NCBI GenBank assembly: GCA_963971575.1
Contig: OZ020613.1
Coordinates: 50,896,250 to 50,960,249, forward strand
DNA from: Liopterus haemorrhoidalis
Taxonomy: Eukaryota; Arthropoda; Insecta; Coleoptera; Dytiscidae
Length of the DNA stretch: 64,000 nucleotides
Reading direction: 5' to 3'
Part shown: positions 41,507 to 52,745 of the stretch, one piece after another
Layout: the number at the start of each line of letters is the position of its first letter
How positions within the stretch are numbered: position 1 is the first letter of the stretch
Translations under genes and position numbers: made by a program
The notes under the pieces: generated by a model
Database searches by the model: none
What the model saw: the letters and a program-made list of their open reading frames with translations, nothing else
What the model was told of the DNA's origin: nothing

Positions 41507-42079
41507 TTATATTTCATTTGAAAGTTTTTCTTCATTTAGGAAGTTGATCAAATTGGTGGTTGAAATGTTATTGTTCTGGAGTGCTTCTTTAAAGGTGTTA
41601 GGTATTTTGTATTTGATTCGACTGGTGCAATATTTAGGACAGTCTATCACTATGTGTTCCACTGTTAGGGGTGTATTACACTGTGTGCAGATTGTGGGTT
41701 CACTTCGTGCAAGTAGGTGTTCATGTGTCATTTTAGTGTGCCCAATTCTCAATCTAGTGAGCATGGTTTGTTGTTTCCTGTTTCTGTCCAAGTTCCATAT
41801 ATTTGTGTCTTCTTTATCTTGGCGCAGTTTGTTGTTGAAGACATTTGTCCATAGACAGTTTTGGTATATTTTTGCCTTTTCTCTAATTATTCTTTTGAAG
41901 TCTTTTGCGGGTGTTGCGATGTTCCTGAGTGGAGCGTTTTTGCTGTTTTTTGCCGTGCTGTCTGCAAGTTCATTGCCTGGAATTCCAGCGTGACTGGGAA
42001 TCCAAACAATTGTTACGTTCACGTCTCGTGTGGATTTGGTATGGTGGACCATTTCCTGGATTGTTCGCACACTTTCCAA
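41507..42079 (-). pseudogene. I-type LINE RNase H and C-terminus
   Basis: The open piece reads VTIVWIPSHAGIPGNELADSTAKNS, the end of an RNase H domain (H of SHAG and the last Asp of NELAD). It is followed by LTRLRIGHTKMTHEHLLARS and CTQCNTPLTVEHIVIDCPKY, the same C-terminal Cys/His motif as in the ORF2 at 14.2-17.9 kb. Upstream RNase H blocks lie in other frames. Confidence 0.85.
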
Positions 42080-42578
42080 TCTGCTTTTTGGATTTAGTAT
42101 CTCGGTTGCTGCTACCAGGGAATCAGTGCAGATGGCAAAATGGGTATTTCCTGCAGATGTTAGTGTATATTTAACAGCCTCATATATGCTTTCAACTTCA
42201 GCGGTGTTGATGGAAACTGTGTCTGGAAGTTGGTAGCTTTTTACAGTGTTGTTGTGGATGTAGGCTATCTTGAGTTCATTATTTCTTTTGGTGGCGTCGA
42301 TATATATATATATAGTCTGTATTCGGATGGAACGTTTTGCATATATATTTGAACTCTTGTCTGTATTTACTGTTGGGTGTGTTTGATTTGTCGTAATTTG
42401 TGAGTGTTAGGTCTATTATTGGGAATTTTATTGTCCATGGTGGTGTAGTGTGGTGAGTAGCTTTCTCTATTTTTGGAAGATATATGTGGAGTTGGTTGAG
42501 TGTATTGGTGATTGCTTTTTGGATGGGTGTTTCTGTTTTGGGTATTAGTTGGTTCGGTGACTTATTTTGGTATATTGA

Positions 42579-43901
42579 TTAATATGTAGGATGAGACGGA
42601 TTTGTGGCTAGGCTAGTTGCGTGTATTAGGAGAAGCTTTGATCTCCTATTCTCTAATGTATCTTCTCCTGTTTCATTGCGAATGCTAATAACAGGGCTTG
42701 TCCTATAAGCACCTGTTGCTATTCTCAGGGCAAGGTTTTGCACTGAGTCTAGTGTTTTGAGTGTTGTTCGGCATGCGGTTCCATACGCGATACTTCCGTA
42801 GTCCAGTTTTGCTCTTATTAAGGATTTATATAGAGAGATGAGGGTCTTTTTATCCGCGCCCCATTCATGGTGGCCAGTAGCTTTTAGAATATTCATTCGT
42901 TTCTGGCAATCCTTTTTCAGTTGGTTAATATGTGTTTTCCAATTTAGTTTATGGTCGAATATAAGGCCTAAAAATTTTTTGTTCTGTACAAAGTTGATGT
43001 TGTTATTAGCTATTTTTAATACTGGATTGTGGTTATCTTTTGTTTTCCTTGTAAAATGCATTGCTTCTGTTTTATTCGCCGAGAATTTAAATCCTATATT
43101 ATTCGCCCATTTTTCTAAATTTAGAATCGCGTCCTGTAATAATTTAGCAGTGTGTTTTATTGATTTGCCTCTTGCATAAATGGCTAGGTCGTCCGCGAAA
43201 AGTGATGTGTTTACCGGGGAATTTATATTTGCTGTTATGTTGTTAATAGCTATAAGGAATAGTGTTATGCTTAAAGTGGCTCCCTGCGGTATACCGTTTT
43301 GTTGACATTTTTCGTTTGATAGCCTTCCGTTTGCTCTTACTTTAAATTTTCTATCGCTTAGGAATTATTTTATAAAATAAAGCATATTCCCTTGTATTTT
43401 TAGCTGTTGAAGGGTACTGACTATGTTATGTTTCCAGGTTGTGTCATATGCTTTTTCTATGTCGAAATATACTGCTATAAGGTGTTGTTTTCTGGCGAAC
43501 GCTGTGTGTATTTCATTTGTAAGTTTGATGAGCTGGTCATTTGTGGATCTGCCACTTCTGAATCCACATTGGTTGTTATTGAGGATGTTGTTTTTTTCCA
43601 AAAACCATGTAAGTCGGTAGTTGACCATTTTTTCCATAATTTTGCCCAAGGTATTGGATAGAGCAATGGGTCTATAACTGTTAGGAGTTGTTTTGTCTTT
43701 TCCGGGTTTTAAAATTGGGATGATTTCTACACTATTCCAGTTGCGAGGATAATTTTGGTTAGACCATATATTGTTATATATATTGAGTATCAATTTTTTT
43801 GTTTCGTATGGAGCATTTTTAATGAATTCAAAGGGTATGTTGTCTGGTCCAGGACTACTATTGCATTTAAGGTTTTTCGTTACTGTTAGAAATTCGGTCA
43901 T
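42579..43901 (-). pseudogene. I-type LINE reverse transcriptase, broken
   Basis: The piece at 43901-43365 contains CNSSPGPDNIPFEFIKN, IIPILKPGKDKTTPNSYRPI, GFRSGRSTNDQLIKL and VYFDIEKAYDTTW. The GIPQG-equivalent and the catalytic ADD block lie in 43360-43165 across stops. The piece at 43061-42579 has KFLGLIFDHKLNWKTHI and the thumb region. The palm is therefore complete in outline but not in frame. Confidence 0.82.
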
Positions 43902-44120
43902 GCTAAATGATTTATTGGGTCTTCGCTTGGGGTTATTTTGATTTCTCTTCGTTCCGCTTGGTGTTTTAGGTTTAGAAATTGTGCTGAGTAATTTTCATCA
44001 TTGCTAATTTTTTCGTAATTCTATGCAAGAGTGTCTGCTATTTGTTTTTGGTCGGTTATATTGTTGGTGCTTTTTTTTTGAAGTGGTATAAACGGGCTGC
44101 TGCTGTTACCTTTTATTCTT

Positions 44121-45463
44121 TTAATGGCTTCCCATATTTTCTTCAATGGTGTATCTTTGTTTAAGGTACTTACATATTCTTGCCATGCTTTCCTTTTTGC
44201 TTGTTGTTATTTTTCTAGCTACTGCTCGCGTTCGTTTTAGTTCTGAGAGGTTTTCTGTCGTTCTGTGTTTTTTGTATATGTAGAGTTGCTTAAGGGTAAA
44301 TCTTTTCGCATTTTGACAACTTTGGTTCCACCATGGGGTATTTTTCCGTTCATTTATTTTTTTATATCCAATTGTTTCTTCGGCTGCTGCTATTATTATT
44401 TTTGTGAGCTGTTCTATTGTGTTGTCGATGTTCTGGTTTATGTCTATTTCGGTTGATATTTCTTTTAGTGCTTGTTGATAGCTAGGCCAGTCTGCAGTTT
44501 TCAGTTTCCATTTCTCTTTTGTGTTGTGGTTTATCGAAGTCTGTGATGTATTGGTAGAGTGTATTTTTATATTTGTTGGGGAATGTCCGCTGCCGTAGGA
44601 GTAAGTTAGCGTTTCGTGTGTTATTCTTGTAGCAATTCTGGGCGAGCAATAAGTTAAATCTATGTTAGAAAATGTTCCAGTTCTTTGACAGAAGTGAGTT
44701 ACACCTTCGTCGTTTAGAAGGATGAGGTCGTCTAGTGCTTTTTCAATTATGTCGCCTTTTCTGTTGTTTTTTGTTGCCCCCCAATTTGTGTTATGGGCAT
44801 TTAGGTCTCCTGTTATAATGAATGGCTTCGGAAGTTGTTTTTTAATGTTCTCCATGTCTTCTATTTCGATATTTTTGTCAGGTGGTAAGTATATAGTACA
44901 AATTGTTATGGACTCCGGAATTAACCCCTGTAGCACATCCTGATTGGACCAACATTGGCTGTAATATTGCCCGATTATTGGCAAGGATAGCAGGGTTCTA
45001 TATTCAAAGACAGCCAATATTGTAAACATGTAGGATATGTATAGTACAACTAATATTCGCTACAAAATTGTTGTACCATATTGTACATATATAGGTCATA
45101 AATTGGGCAAAAATATCAAGATTTAGCCAATGTGCAATATAGCTTATATATTGTCTCTATATTGGCTAACCATTTTGTGCTACAGGGGAATGTTTTGATT
45201 GCCATGGCTTCTAGATTGGTTTGTAGTTTAATTTCTTCTCCATAGTTAGATTGTCTGATGAGTATAGCAACACCTCCACTAGCTATTTGTAAAGTTTTTC
45301 TGTCTTCTCTAAATATATCATATCCTCTTATGTTAAAATTTTGGTTTGGTTTGAGTCTGGTTTCCTGTAGACATATTTAGTTAGGTTTTTGGTTTGCTAT
45401 AAGTTGTTGTAGCTCAGCTAAGTGTGAAAGAACTCCGTTGCAGTTCCACTTTATAATGTTATT
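44121..45463 (-). pseudogene. I-type LINE endonuclease, split by a MITE
   Basis: ORF2 begins at about 45463 with MNNIIKWNCNGVLSHLAEL, then ICL-stop-ETRLKPNQNFNIRGYDIF and GGVAILIRQSNYGEE, up to AMAIKT at about 45190. The MITE follows; coding resumes at about 44922 with PESITICTIYLPPDKN, ITGDLNAHNTNWG, FSNIDLTYCSP and GSGHSPTNI. The ORF2 ATG overlaps the ORF1 stop by a few bases (ATGAATAA). Confidence 0.82.
44925..45188. mobile_element. 264-bp MITE with 13-bp terminal inverted repeats
   Basis: It starts CCCCTGTAGCACA and ends with the exact complement TGTGCTACAGGGG. The flanking dinucleotide is AA on both sides (44923-44924 and 45189-45190), and removing the element plus one AA gives a continuous endonuclease reading (KTLIPESIT). 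Inside, attggct/agccaat words recur in both orientations. There is no coding capacity. Confidence 0.88.
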
Positions 45464-45466
45464 CAT

Positions 45467-46873
45467 TTTGGGGTTTGAACTGGGATGATTGTTGTTTGTT
45501 TTCTTCGGATGTTTCTTCCTCATCAAGTTGTTGTTCTATTTTGTTAATGGCCTTGGTCAATCTTATTTGTGCCGATCGGTTTTTTGTATAATCATATAAC
45601 TGTTTCAGATTTTCTAAAAGGCCTTCAGTGTCGTCTGTATATTCGCGTGATATATTAAGCGGGTCTCCACCCTTGTAGATATTTTCGATGAAACTATATA
45701 GTTGGTCATAGGTTAGTAAGAAGTTTGAGGTTTCTATTATATTCCGAGCAGGTTGTAGCCATTCTTCTATTGGGATGCCCGGACTAGGAGAACGCTTGGA
45801 TCTTTTGTTTCTTGTTTTTGTTCTTGTTCTTATTGATCTTGATTCGGTTATTAAGTTATTAATCGTTTTGTCTTGGATTTGCTTAACTGCGTCTTCGTTT
45901 AGAGATTCTGCGCTACCAACGCTGCTTGATGACGGTGCAGAACGTTTGGTATTTGCTGATTCTGCGATTGGTGTAGGTAATTTCGATTGCCTATTTTCGG
46001 ATTGTTCTTTGGGTTTATTTTCATCTGTATTATTGTTGACAGGAGAGGAGTGTTCATTTTCATTAGTAGGGGGATTTCGGTGTTAATTTTTGGTGGGGGT
46101 AATTCTTCTATTTGTTCAGCTGGTATTATGACTGAAGTTGGTTCATTTTCTTGATTTTGTTTGTATCTACATTTGTCTATTTTATGTCCGTATTTTTTAC
46201 AGAACGTACAATAAATTGAGTCGTCCGAGATGAACAGCTTGTAATCATCGTTTTCCCAACTTACATTAATGCATTCAGGAATGGTAGTGTTATCGTTGGG
46301 TTCTACGAATATGTGTCTTCTGAAACTAAGAGTATGTTCCTATCCTTTTTGTTTCATGCCGGAACGTAAACAGTACATTTCGGTTGTTGGTTTTAAGCCT
46401 ATCGATACAAGTTGTTCAACTACTATATAGTGTGGTATCGTAGGACAAACGTTAGAGATGATTATTCGCTTGTCTGGGCTTACAAGGTGGCGTACAGTTA
46501 CCGTGTTGTTTCTAACTATTACTGATTTGTGTAGTTTTACAAAGTCGTCTGTTGTTTGTTTGTTATTTAAATATATGTTGATACGTTTGTTTGCAACTTT
46601 TGAGAAATATATTACTTTATCTGGACCAATTAAATTTCCGACGGCTAGAACATACTCTTCAGTCGGGATTCCATCTGTTGCGATCATAGTAATTGCTTGG
46701 TTTTTTTTCATGATTGTTTGTTGCGGTTGCTTAAGTTTATCCGCATAATTCATTTTTGTGATAGGATGAGAATTGTTTGTATTTTTTGTTTGTTGTTGAG
46801 AAAATTCATTTAATTGTTGGTTTTGGTTTGTTTTTGGTAAGTTGGGTTGTGTAGAAATATTATTTGAGGCCAT
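45467..46873 (-). pseudogene. I-type LINE ORF1, degenerate
   Basis: The open part 46873-46340 is Asn/Gln-rich (QPNLPKTNQNQQLNEFSQQQ), then contains EEYVLAVGNLIGPDKVIYFSK and VIVRNNTVTVRHLVSPDKRI. After a stop the reading continues with FVEPNDNTTIPECINVSWEN and a zinc knuckle YCTFCKKYGHKIDKCRYK. Only one knuckle is clear, against three in the intact I LINE. Confidence 0.72.
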
Positions 46874-46880
46874 AATTTTG

Positions 46881-47319
46881 GCAGGACAGAGTTGGTGTAC
46901 CCTGTCCGCCCGATGGTTGTTTTAGCGTGGATCAACTATTCACCAATAGGTGGCAGCACGTATTTGTCAGCATAAGGTGTTTGTCCCTGCTAATTTTAAC
47001 TTGTTCAGATGTGATTATGATTGTAGAAATATGTTGATTAGTTTAAATAATAAGTTTGGAGTGATGTGTTGTGAATTTGGTGGAGAATGGATAATAGAGA
47101 ATTATATAATAGAGAAATTACTCACCAGCGTAATCGGGGTAAGTAATAATAGCACTTTTTTTTGTAAACCGTTCGTACACACGTCTGTTCACTTTGATCA
47201 TTCTAACTCGTATCTTTTTATTTTTAATAATATTTTTTCTTAAAAATACCTTAGAATACTAAATACTTCACAACTATTAGCTTTTTAAAATAAAAATATT
47301 CGAAAAAATTTGTTGGTGG
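46881..47319. other. Probable 5' UTR of the I-type LINE and flanking sequence
   Basis: The first part (tggcaggacagagttggtgtaccctgtcc; accaataggtggcagcacg) is GC-richer, like a LINE 5' UTR read on the minus strand. The rest to 47319 is AT-rich and without recognised content. Confidence 0.35.
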
Positions 47320-47620
47320 CAGTCAACCTGTTAATACTATTCCCTATCGCTATGATCTACCCTAAAGAAACAATTCCATATATGAATTAAATACCTTTCT
47401 TTATAGACTTTATAGACATGAATATTGTTTTAAATTAATAGACATTAATATGTTTCTGGACAGATGCGACTATAATAAACATGGACTACATCTAAATGTT
47501 AGTGGCAAAAAGAAAGTGGCTGATATCCTGTTAAAAATAAACAATATTAGAAAAATTAAAGACGTTAAAACTGACGAGAAAATAAATTTTCAAAAAGAGG
47601 GGTTTATAAAGCATGTAAAA
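47320..47620 (+). pseudogene. LINE-E ORF1 C-terminal fragment, SGNH-esterase-like
   Basis: The reading is VNTIPYRYDLP, then LYRHEYCFKLIDINMF and CDYNKHGLHLNVSGKKKVADILLKI. The D..KHGLHLN..GK pattern matches the last block (catalytic Asp and His) of SGNH/GDSL-type esterase domains known in ORF1 of some insect and CR1-like LINEs. The Ser-containing block would lie upstream and is missing. Frames shift at least once. Confidence 0.6.
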
Positions 47621-47629
47621 TAGGATCTC

Positions 47630-50430
47630 TAACAATATTTCACCAAAATGCTCAATGCCTGAGAAACAAAACAGAAATATTGGAAGTTTTTCAGAACGTG
47701 AAATTGACATTTTGTGTATCTCTGAACATTGGCTTTATCCGGGTGAAATTATCAGTATTCCGGGATTTAGAACAATATCGAACTATAGTAGGAGTAATCA
47801 CGTTCATGGTGGAGTGTTAATCATGTGTAGTGACAAAATAAAACAAACTCGAGATATTTTTGAAATTAAACATTTATGTCAGGAACAATTATTTGAGTGT
47901 TGTGCATCCAGCAGTCAACCAAAGACTCCAAAAATTTTATTATTGTAACAGTATACAGGTCACCTGACTTCAGTACTGGTGTATTTCTCTGTGAATTAGA
48001 AAAATGTTTAGAAATCATAACAAACATAAAATCTACTAGTTTTATTTTGCTTTGTAGTGATTTTAACATAGACTTCCTTGAGAATTCTAAAACAAAAAAA
48101 TCTCTAGTTGACTTGCTAACGAGTTACAACCTTAATATAACGATTGATAAGCCAACTAGAGTAACGGCTACTTCAAAAACTTGTCTTGACAATATATGTG
48201 TAAATAGTAAACAGTATGACGCGCAAGTTGTAAATGCGGGTGTTTCAGATCACTTTTGTCAGTTGATAACTCTCAAGGAAGCGAAATAAGTCGGGATCAC
48301 AATAAAGCAAAAAAAGAGGTAAGGATAATGAATGATGAAAATTACATTGTTTTTAATAATTTTCTAGTCATGGAGGACTGGAAAGGCATTTACAGTGATA
48401 CTTGTAGTTTAAATGCAGCTTTCATTACATTTATGGAAACATTTAATTACTACTTTGAAGTTTCTTTTCCAAAAAAATATGTCAAACATAAAAACGGGAA
48501 AAGGAAACCTCCATGGCTAAAAAAAGGAATCCAAACCTCTTCCAAAACCTTAAAAGATTTATATATGTTATCTAGACATGGAACTATAGCTAATCTAGAG
48601 CATTATAAATTATACAAGAAAATTTACAGGAAAACCATACAGCTGGCAAAACGGCATTACAATAATGATTTGATTTTGAACTCGAATAATAAAAGTACAG
48701 CAATTTGGACAGTTATTAAAAATAATTTACAAAGTAAACGGGAATCCGACAGTTCTGATGGGATTAAATTAAATATAAATGGTAAAATTTGCACATGTCA
48801 CTTAGAAATAAGTAATCACATGAACAAATTTTACACTACAATAAATAAATCCCCAAACAGTAATTGCATTGTAAATTCTATGCACTATTGGAACGAACAT
48901 AGTATATTTTTAAATCCAACTGATGAAGTAGAAGTTTCAAACGTTGTTAAAAATATGAAAATGTATTCCTCAGGTTATGATGGAATTAGCTCAGAAATCA
49001 TAAAAAAATGCATTCAATTCATTGCTAAACCACTAGCACATTTAATAAACAAATTCTTTTCTCAAGGTATTTTTCCTAGTGACCTGAAAATAGCCAAAGT
49101 TGTTCCGATATTTAAAAAAGGTAATAAAGAACAGGTAGAAAACTATCGACCGATATCATTGCTCTCTCCCATATCTAAAATATTTGAAAAAATAATGTCG
49201 AATAGAATTGTTGAATTCATGGAGAAGAGTGCAGTTATAATATGGGAGCAACATGGTTTCAGAAAAGGACGTTCAACAACCACGGCACTTTTAAAGATAC
49301 TAAATTTTATATATGAAAATTTTGACAAAAACCGGCAGACACTAGCAGTGTTTTTGGATCTATCAAAAGCATTTGATCGTGTCGATCACAAAATACTGCT
49401 AGGAAAACTTGAAAATATAGGAATAAGAGGAAAATCCTTGGATTGGCTTACATCACACCTCGAAAACAGGGCACAATATGTTTAAATTGGTGAGTCAAAA
49501 TCAAATCATTTATCTGTAATCCAAGGGGTCCCACAAGGTAGTGTACGGCCTCTCTTGTATATATTATATGTAAATGACATTGTAGAGGGTGCTCTGAGTT
49601 CGGAACTTGTAGCTTTTGCAGATGATACCACAGTAATGGGTTCTGACGCAGATTGTCGAGCTCTTATAACAAACGTTAACAAAGATTTACATTCTTCAGG
49701 CAATTGGTTGACATCAAATGATCTACTCTTAAATTATGAGAAATTTAGTTAAATTACAATTTTCTAAAAGTAAATTGAATTACGATGTTAGCCAGCTGAT
49801 TAAAAATAAGAAGTCTGTTATTCAAGTTGCATCTGCGAAACTTCTGGGTATTTATCTGGACCAGCATCTTACTTGGGATACTCAAATTGACTTTTTGTGC
49901 AAAAGAATGTCCCAAGAATGTTGGAAACTAAAAATTATATCCAAAACATGTAGTAAAGAAGTAGTCAGAACCTATTACTTTGCAAATATATATTCTATAC
50001 TATCTTATAGTTGGGGTACAGGTTCAGAACTCATCAGATTGTTTCGGCTACAAAAACATATTCTACGTAATATGGTTGGTTGCAGCCAAAGAACATCCTG
50101 TGTTAATATATTTAAAAATCTAAAGATATTGACTTTACCAAGTATGTATGTGTATCAAGCCTGTGTATATGTACGACAAAATTTGTCAGATTTTATGAAA
50201 GAAGGTCAGATATACATGCATACAACACGAGGCACAAAGCACAATTACAAGTACCTAAAACTAAATTTGCTACTACGTCTAACAATCCGACCATATTATC
50301 AAAGAAAATTTATAACAATTTGGCGCAACACCTGAAAGATTATGGATCACTTAAAACATTTAAATGTCAGCTTGTTGACTTCTTAATAAAAAAGTGTTAC
50401 TATAATCTTAATGAGTATCTTTTACAACGT
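47630..50430 (+). pseudogene. LINE-E ORF2: endonuclease and reverse transcriptase, broken
   Basis: Endonuclease blocks are FHQNAQ, ILCISEHWLYPGE, IIVTVYRSPDF, CSDFNIDFLEN and VSDHFCQLI, with frame changes near 47940 and 48290. RT is open at 48256-49485 with EQVENYRPISLLSPISKIFEK, GFRKGRSTTTALL and VFLDLSKAFDRVDHKIL. Then come a stop at 49483-49485, GVPQGSVRPLLYILYVND, FADDTTVMGS and, after a stop near 49750, the thumb region to about 50430. It is related to LINE-A and LINE-B (same block order, no RNase H). Confidence 0.85.
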
Positions 50431-50843
50431 CATTAAAACGGACTAATTCATGCATTGATATTTATAAAATTTGACTTTTAATTTTATTTATTTATTTTTT
50501 AAAATTTATTTATAAACTTATTTATTATTTTATATTTGACAAAAACTGTTTTATCAGTAATTTTTTATTAAAGGACGAAATTAATAAATTATTATTTGGT
50601 TTATTAATTAATTAAATACCAACGTCTAATGGTATTTCTATTAGTAATGTAATTAGAATGCGTAATAAATAATAAAAAACAACTGATAAGTTTTCTATGA
50701 CAACTGCACTGATGCAAGATTTTGTATATATTAAAAATATTTTCTGTATTTATTATTTGGAAGTAATCTTAAACTGTTTTGACCATAATAATCAAATGTA
50801 TTAAAATATGAAAAATAATGACTTGTCCAATATTATGTATGCA

Positions 50844-51074
50844 AATTATATTTCTTCACACGACAACTTTGTTTTTAAAAAGATTTATTTTTTATATTAC
50901 AAAGTATGTCTTATTTCTAAGGAAGCTGATTCTAAACTGTTTTACAAAAATACAAAATGTGAATATGTTACATTACAAAATTACCTACTCTAGCATATTA
51001 TCTAAGTACTTAATACTAAGAATGGTTAGAGGTGTCATGTTAACGTTTAGTCAGCGAGAATCGCTACGGTAACT
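50844..51074 (-). repeat. Errantivirus 3' LTR
   Basis: The 231-bp sequence is shared with 60003-60233, with differences only at aaagtatg/aaaatatg and taagtact/taattact. It is bounded inside by a polypurine tract (minus strand AAGGGGGGAGG at about 51075-51086) and outside by TGCA. The env stop codon lies within its first bases. Confidence 0.95.
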
Positions 51075-52745
51075 CCTCCCCCCTTGGAACGAGGCTCCTC
51101 CTGGAAGTTCGATGTCTTCTTGACCTTGTTTTGGGCTCGACTCGGTTGTATGTCCTTGTGAATTTTGATTTTTGTTGGAGTTTTCCTTGATTTTCTTTTT
51201 GATCCACTTCGTGATGATCGAACAGGTAATGATTAAGATTCCGATGTAAAGAATCAATGTCCATAAGCTCGGCATGTTGCGGATGATTTTGGAATTTTGG
51301 TGAATTGGTATGGCAGGATTCGATGGTAGTTCTTCCAATTTTAAAGTTTTTAGTTGAATGGTAAAGTTTGAAAATCTTGGTTTTTGTAGTTGGAGATTCA
51401 CATTGTTTAAGATCAGTGGTGTCCCATAACTTTTGTTGTTATAAGTTATTTCTTGCTGATTTAGGAATAATTTACAGTGATCGTTTTTTATCAAAAATAT
51501 TCCTTTTAGCGTTCTTGTTTCTGTTTGTTGTAAACATTTTATGATGATGTTTTCTTCATTCGGGAATACTCCTAAATACTGATCTATTTTGGATATGTAG
51601 TCTAACTTGTTTTCTTCGATGGTTAATTTCGTATATTGGCAATACTTTGGGTCTCCTTGCAGCAATATTTGTTCTTCGCATTTAGATTTGTAATTTGTCT
51701 GTAGATGACAGCGACATTGGAACACTTTATTGCCTTTAGTACATATGTCGTTTAGAGGTATTATGTTATTTTTATTTTTCAAAAGATATTTGATATCTGG
51801 TATAATAGTAACAAATTCTGACTCGTGTTTTGTAGGCACGGGTCGTAAATAATACAAATCATAATTTTGTTCAAAGTCTATTGGAAGTGATAGAAAGTAT
51901 ATTATCTGGTCGCTTTCAATTTTGCAATTAATTTTTATGATAGATTCGAAGTCCAATATATTTTCATAAGTTAGATCAAAAGGTAACTGGTTTTTATAAA
52001 ATTTTGAAATTTTTTGTAACTCGTCAAAGAGTTCCGTAGATTTTATGATGCTTGGGTGAAGGGTTTGCAATTTGCAAAAGGTTATAGAATTTTCTACATC
52101 TTGAAGAACATTCAAGATTGCGTTATAGAGAATTATTAACTGGTTATATAAGTCTTTTGCGAATAAAATGTCTGTCTGTTGTATTCTGTCATTGACTATG
52201 CTGTTTAATTGATTTATTCTTGTTTTTAACAATCTTTCGTTATGTTGAATATTCTGAACGGATGAGTTGAAATTTTCGATAATTTTTTCGTTAATACTGT
52301 ATTGGAATTTAAGTTGTTCTTGTATGTTAGTTACTTTACCTTTTAATTGGTTTATAATTTTATCATATCTTTTGCCATCTTCGGCGTCTAAGTTACCGGA
52401 TATAGATTTTACTATTGATCCCAATCCGTCAATAAATCCGCGTTTATTCCTAATTTTAGGATGTATTTTTATGTTGTTAATTTTTTCCTGTGTGGATTTT
52501 TGTAAAAATTCAACAATTTTGCCGTAATTATCAATTTCTTTTCTCGTATAGAGAGTGCTGTTAAAAATTCCGTTTTTTAAATTTTGGTATTGTTCTTTTA
52601 AATTTTCATTTTCTTCGTATAATGGTTCTAGATTGAAGTAATCCACGAAAGTGTGTTCTGTTTTTTCTAGTTTAGCTGGGCCCAAATTTATAGGTAGAAC
52701 TCCGAGATTATTAGAGATATCTTTTAAGATTGCTCCTTGTCCCAA
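51051..52745 (-). CDS. Env: F-type envelope glycoprotein of the errantivirus
   Basis: The frame encodes about 565 residues. A furin-type site KIRNKR at about 97-102 is followed by GFIDGLGSIVKSISGN, a glycine-rich fusion-peptide-like segment, as in Gypsy Env and baculovirus F proteins. A membrane anchor lies at about 494-512 (LWTLILYIGILIITCSIIT) before a basic, Ser/Gln-rich tail of about 50 residues ending inside the LTR. Cysteines cluster at about 345-400. No ATG precedes the mature-looking N-terminus ([17 protein letters not shown]); an acceptor-like TCTTCCAG near 52765 suggests Env is made from a spliced RNA supplying start and signal peptide. It overlaps the integrase end by 22 nt. No internal stop is seen. 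Confidence 0.9.
   Translation of the reverse strand: MGQGAILKDISNNLGVLPINLGPAKLEKTEHTFVDYFNLEPLYEENENLKEQYQNLKNGIFNSTLYTRKEIDNYGKIVEFLQKSTQEKINNIKIHPKIRNKRGFIDGLGSIVKSISGNLDAEDGKRYDKIINQLKGKVTNIQEQLKFQYSINEKIIENFNSSVQNIQHNERLLKTRINQLNSIVNDRIQQTDILFAKDLYNQLIILYNAILNVLQDVENSITFCKLQTLHPSIIKSTELFDELQKISKFYKNQLPFDLTYENILDFESIIKINCKIESDQIIYFLSLPIDFEQNYDLYYLRPVPTKHESEFVTIIPDIKYLLKNKNNIIPLNDICTKGNKVFQCRCHLQTNYKSKCEEQILLQGDPKYCQYTKLTIEENKLDYISKIDQYLGVFPNEENIIIKCLQQTETRTLKGIFLIKNDHCKLFLNQQEITYNNKSYGTPLILNNVNLQLQKPRFSNFTIQLKTLKLEELPSNPAIPIHQNSKIIRNMPSLWTLILYIGILIITCSIITKWIKKKIKENSNKNQNSQGHTTESSPKQGQEDIELPGGASFQGGRSYRSDSR

Larger units (their letters stand above)
41400..46880 (-). mobile_element. Degenerate I-type LINE with RNase H, minus strand
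   Basis: The order on the minus strand is ORF1 (46873 to about 45467), endonuclease (about 45463-44121), RT (43901-42579, broken), RNase H (42079-41507) and an A/T-rich 3' end near 41400. Layout and domain set match the full-length I LINE at 14-20 kb, but sequence is strongly AT-biased and divergent, so it is a different and older family. A 264-bp MITE sits in the endonuclease. Many stops and frameshifts are present. Confidence 0.85.
47320..50843 (+). mobile_element. LINE-E, interrupted in its 3' UTR by the errantivirus
   Basis: The element carries the end of ORF1 (47320-47620), a broken ORF2 (about 47630-50430) and a 3' UTR. The UTR is cut at 50843 by the LTR element and continues at 60238-60275 with ggaccaataaaattattattattatt, an (ATT)n tail like that of LINE-B (gacaataaagaattattattatt). 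The pieces join at the TSD TGCA. Confidence 0.82.

Noticed and set aside
41544..44943. Plus-strand ORFs rich in Phe/Leu/Cys over the I-type LINE
   Set aside because: They are antisense to RT, RNase H and endonuclease blocks that are clearly recognisable on the minus strand.
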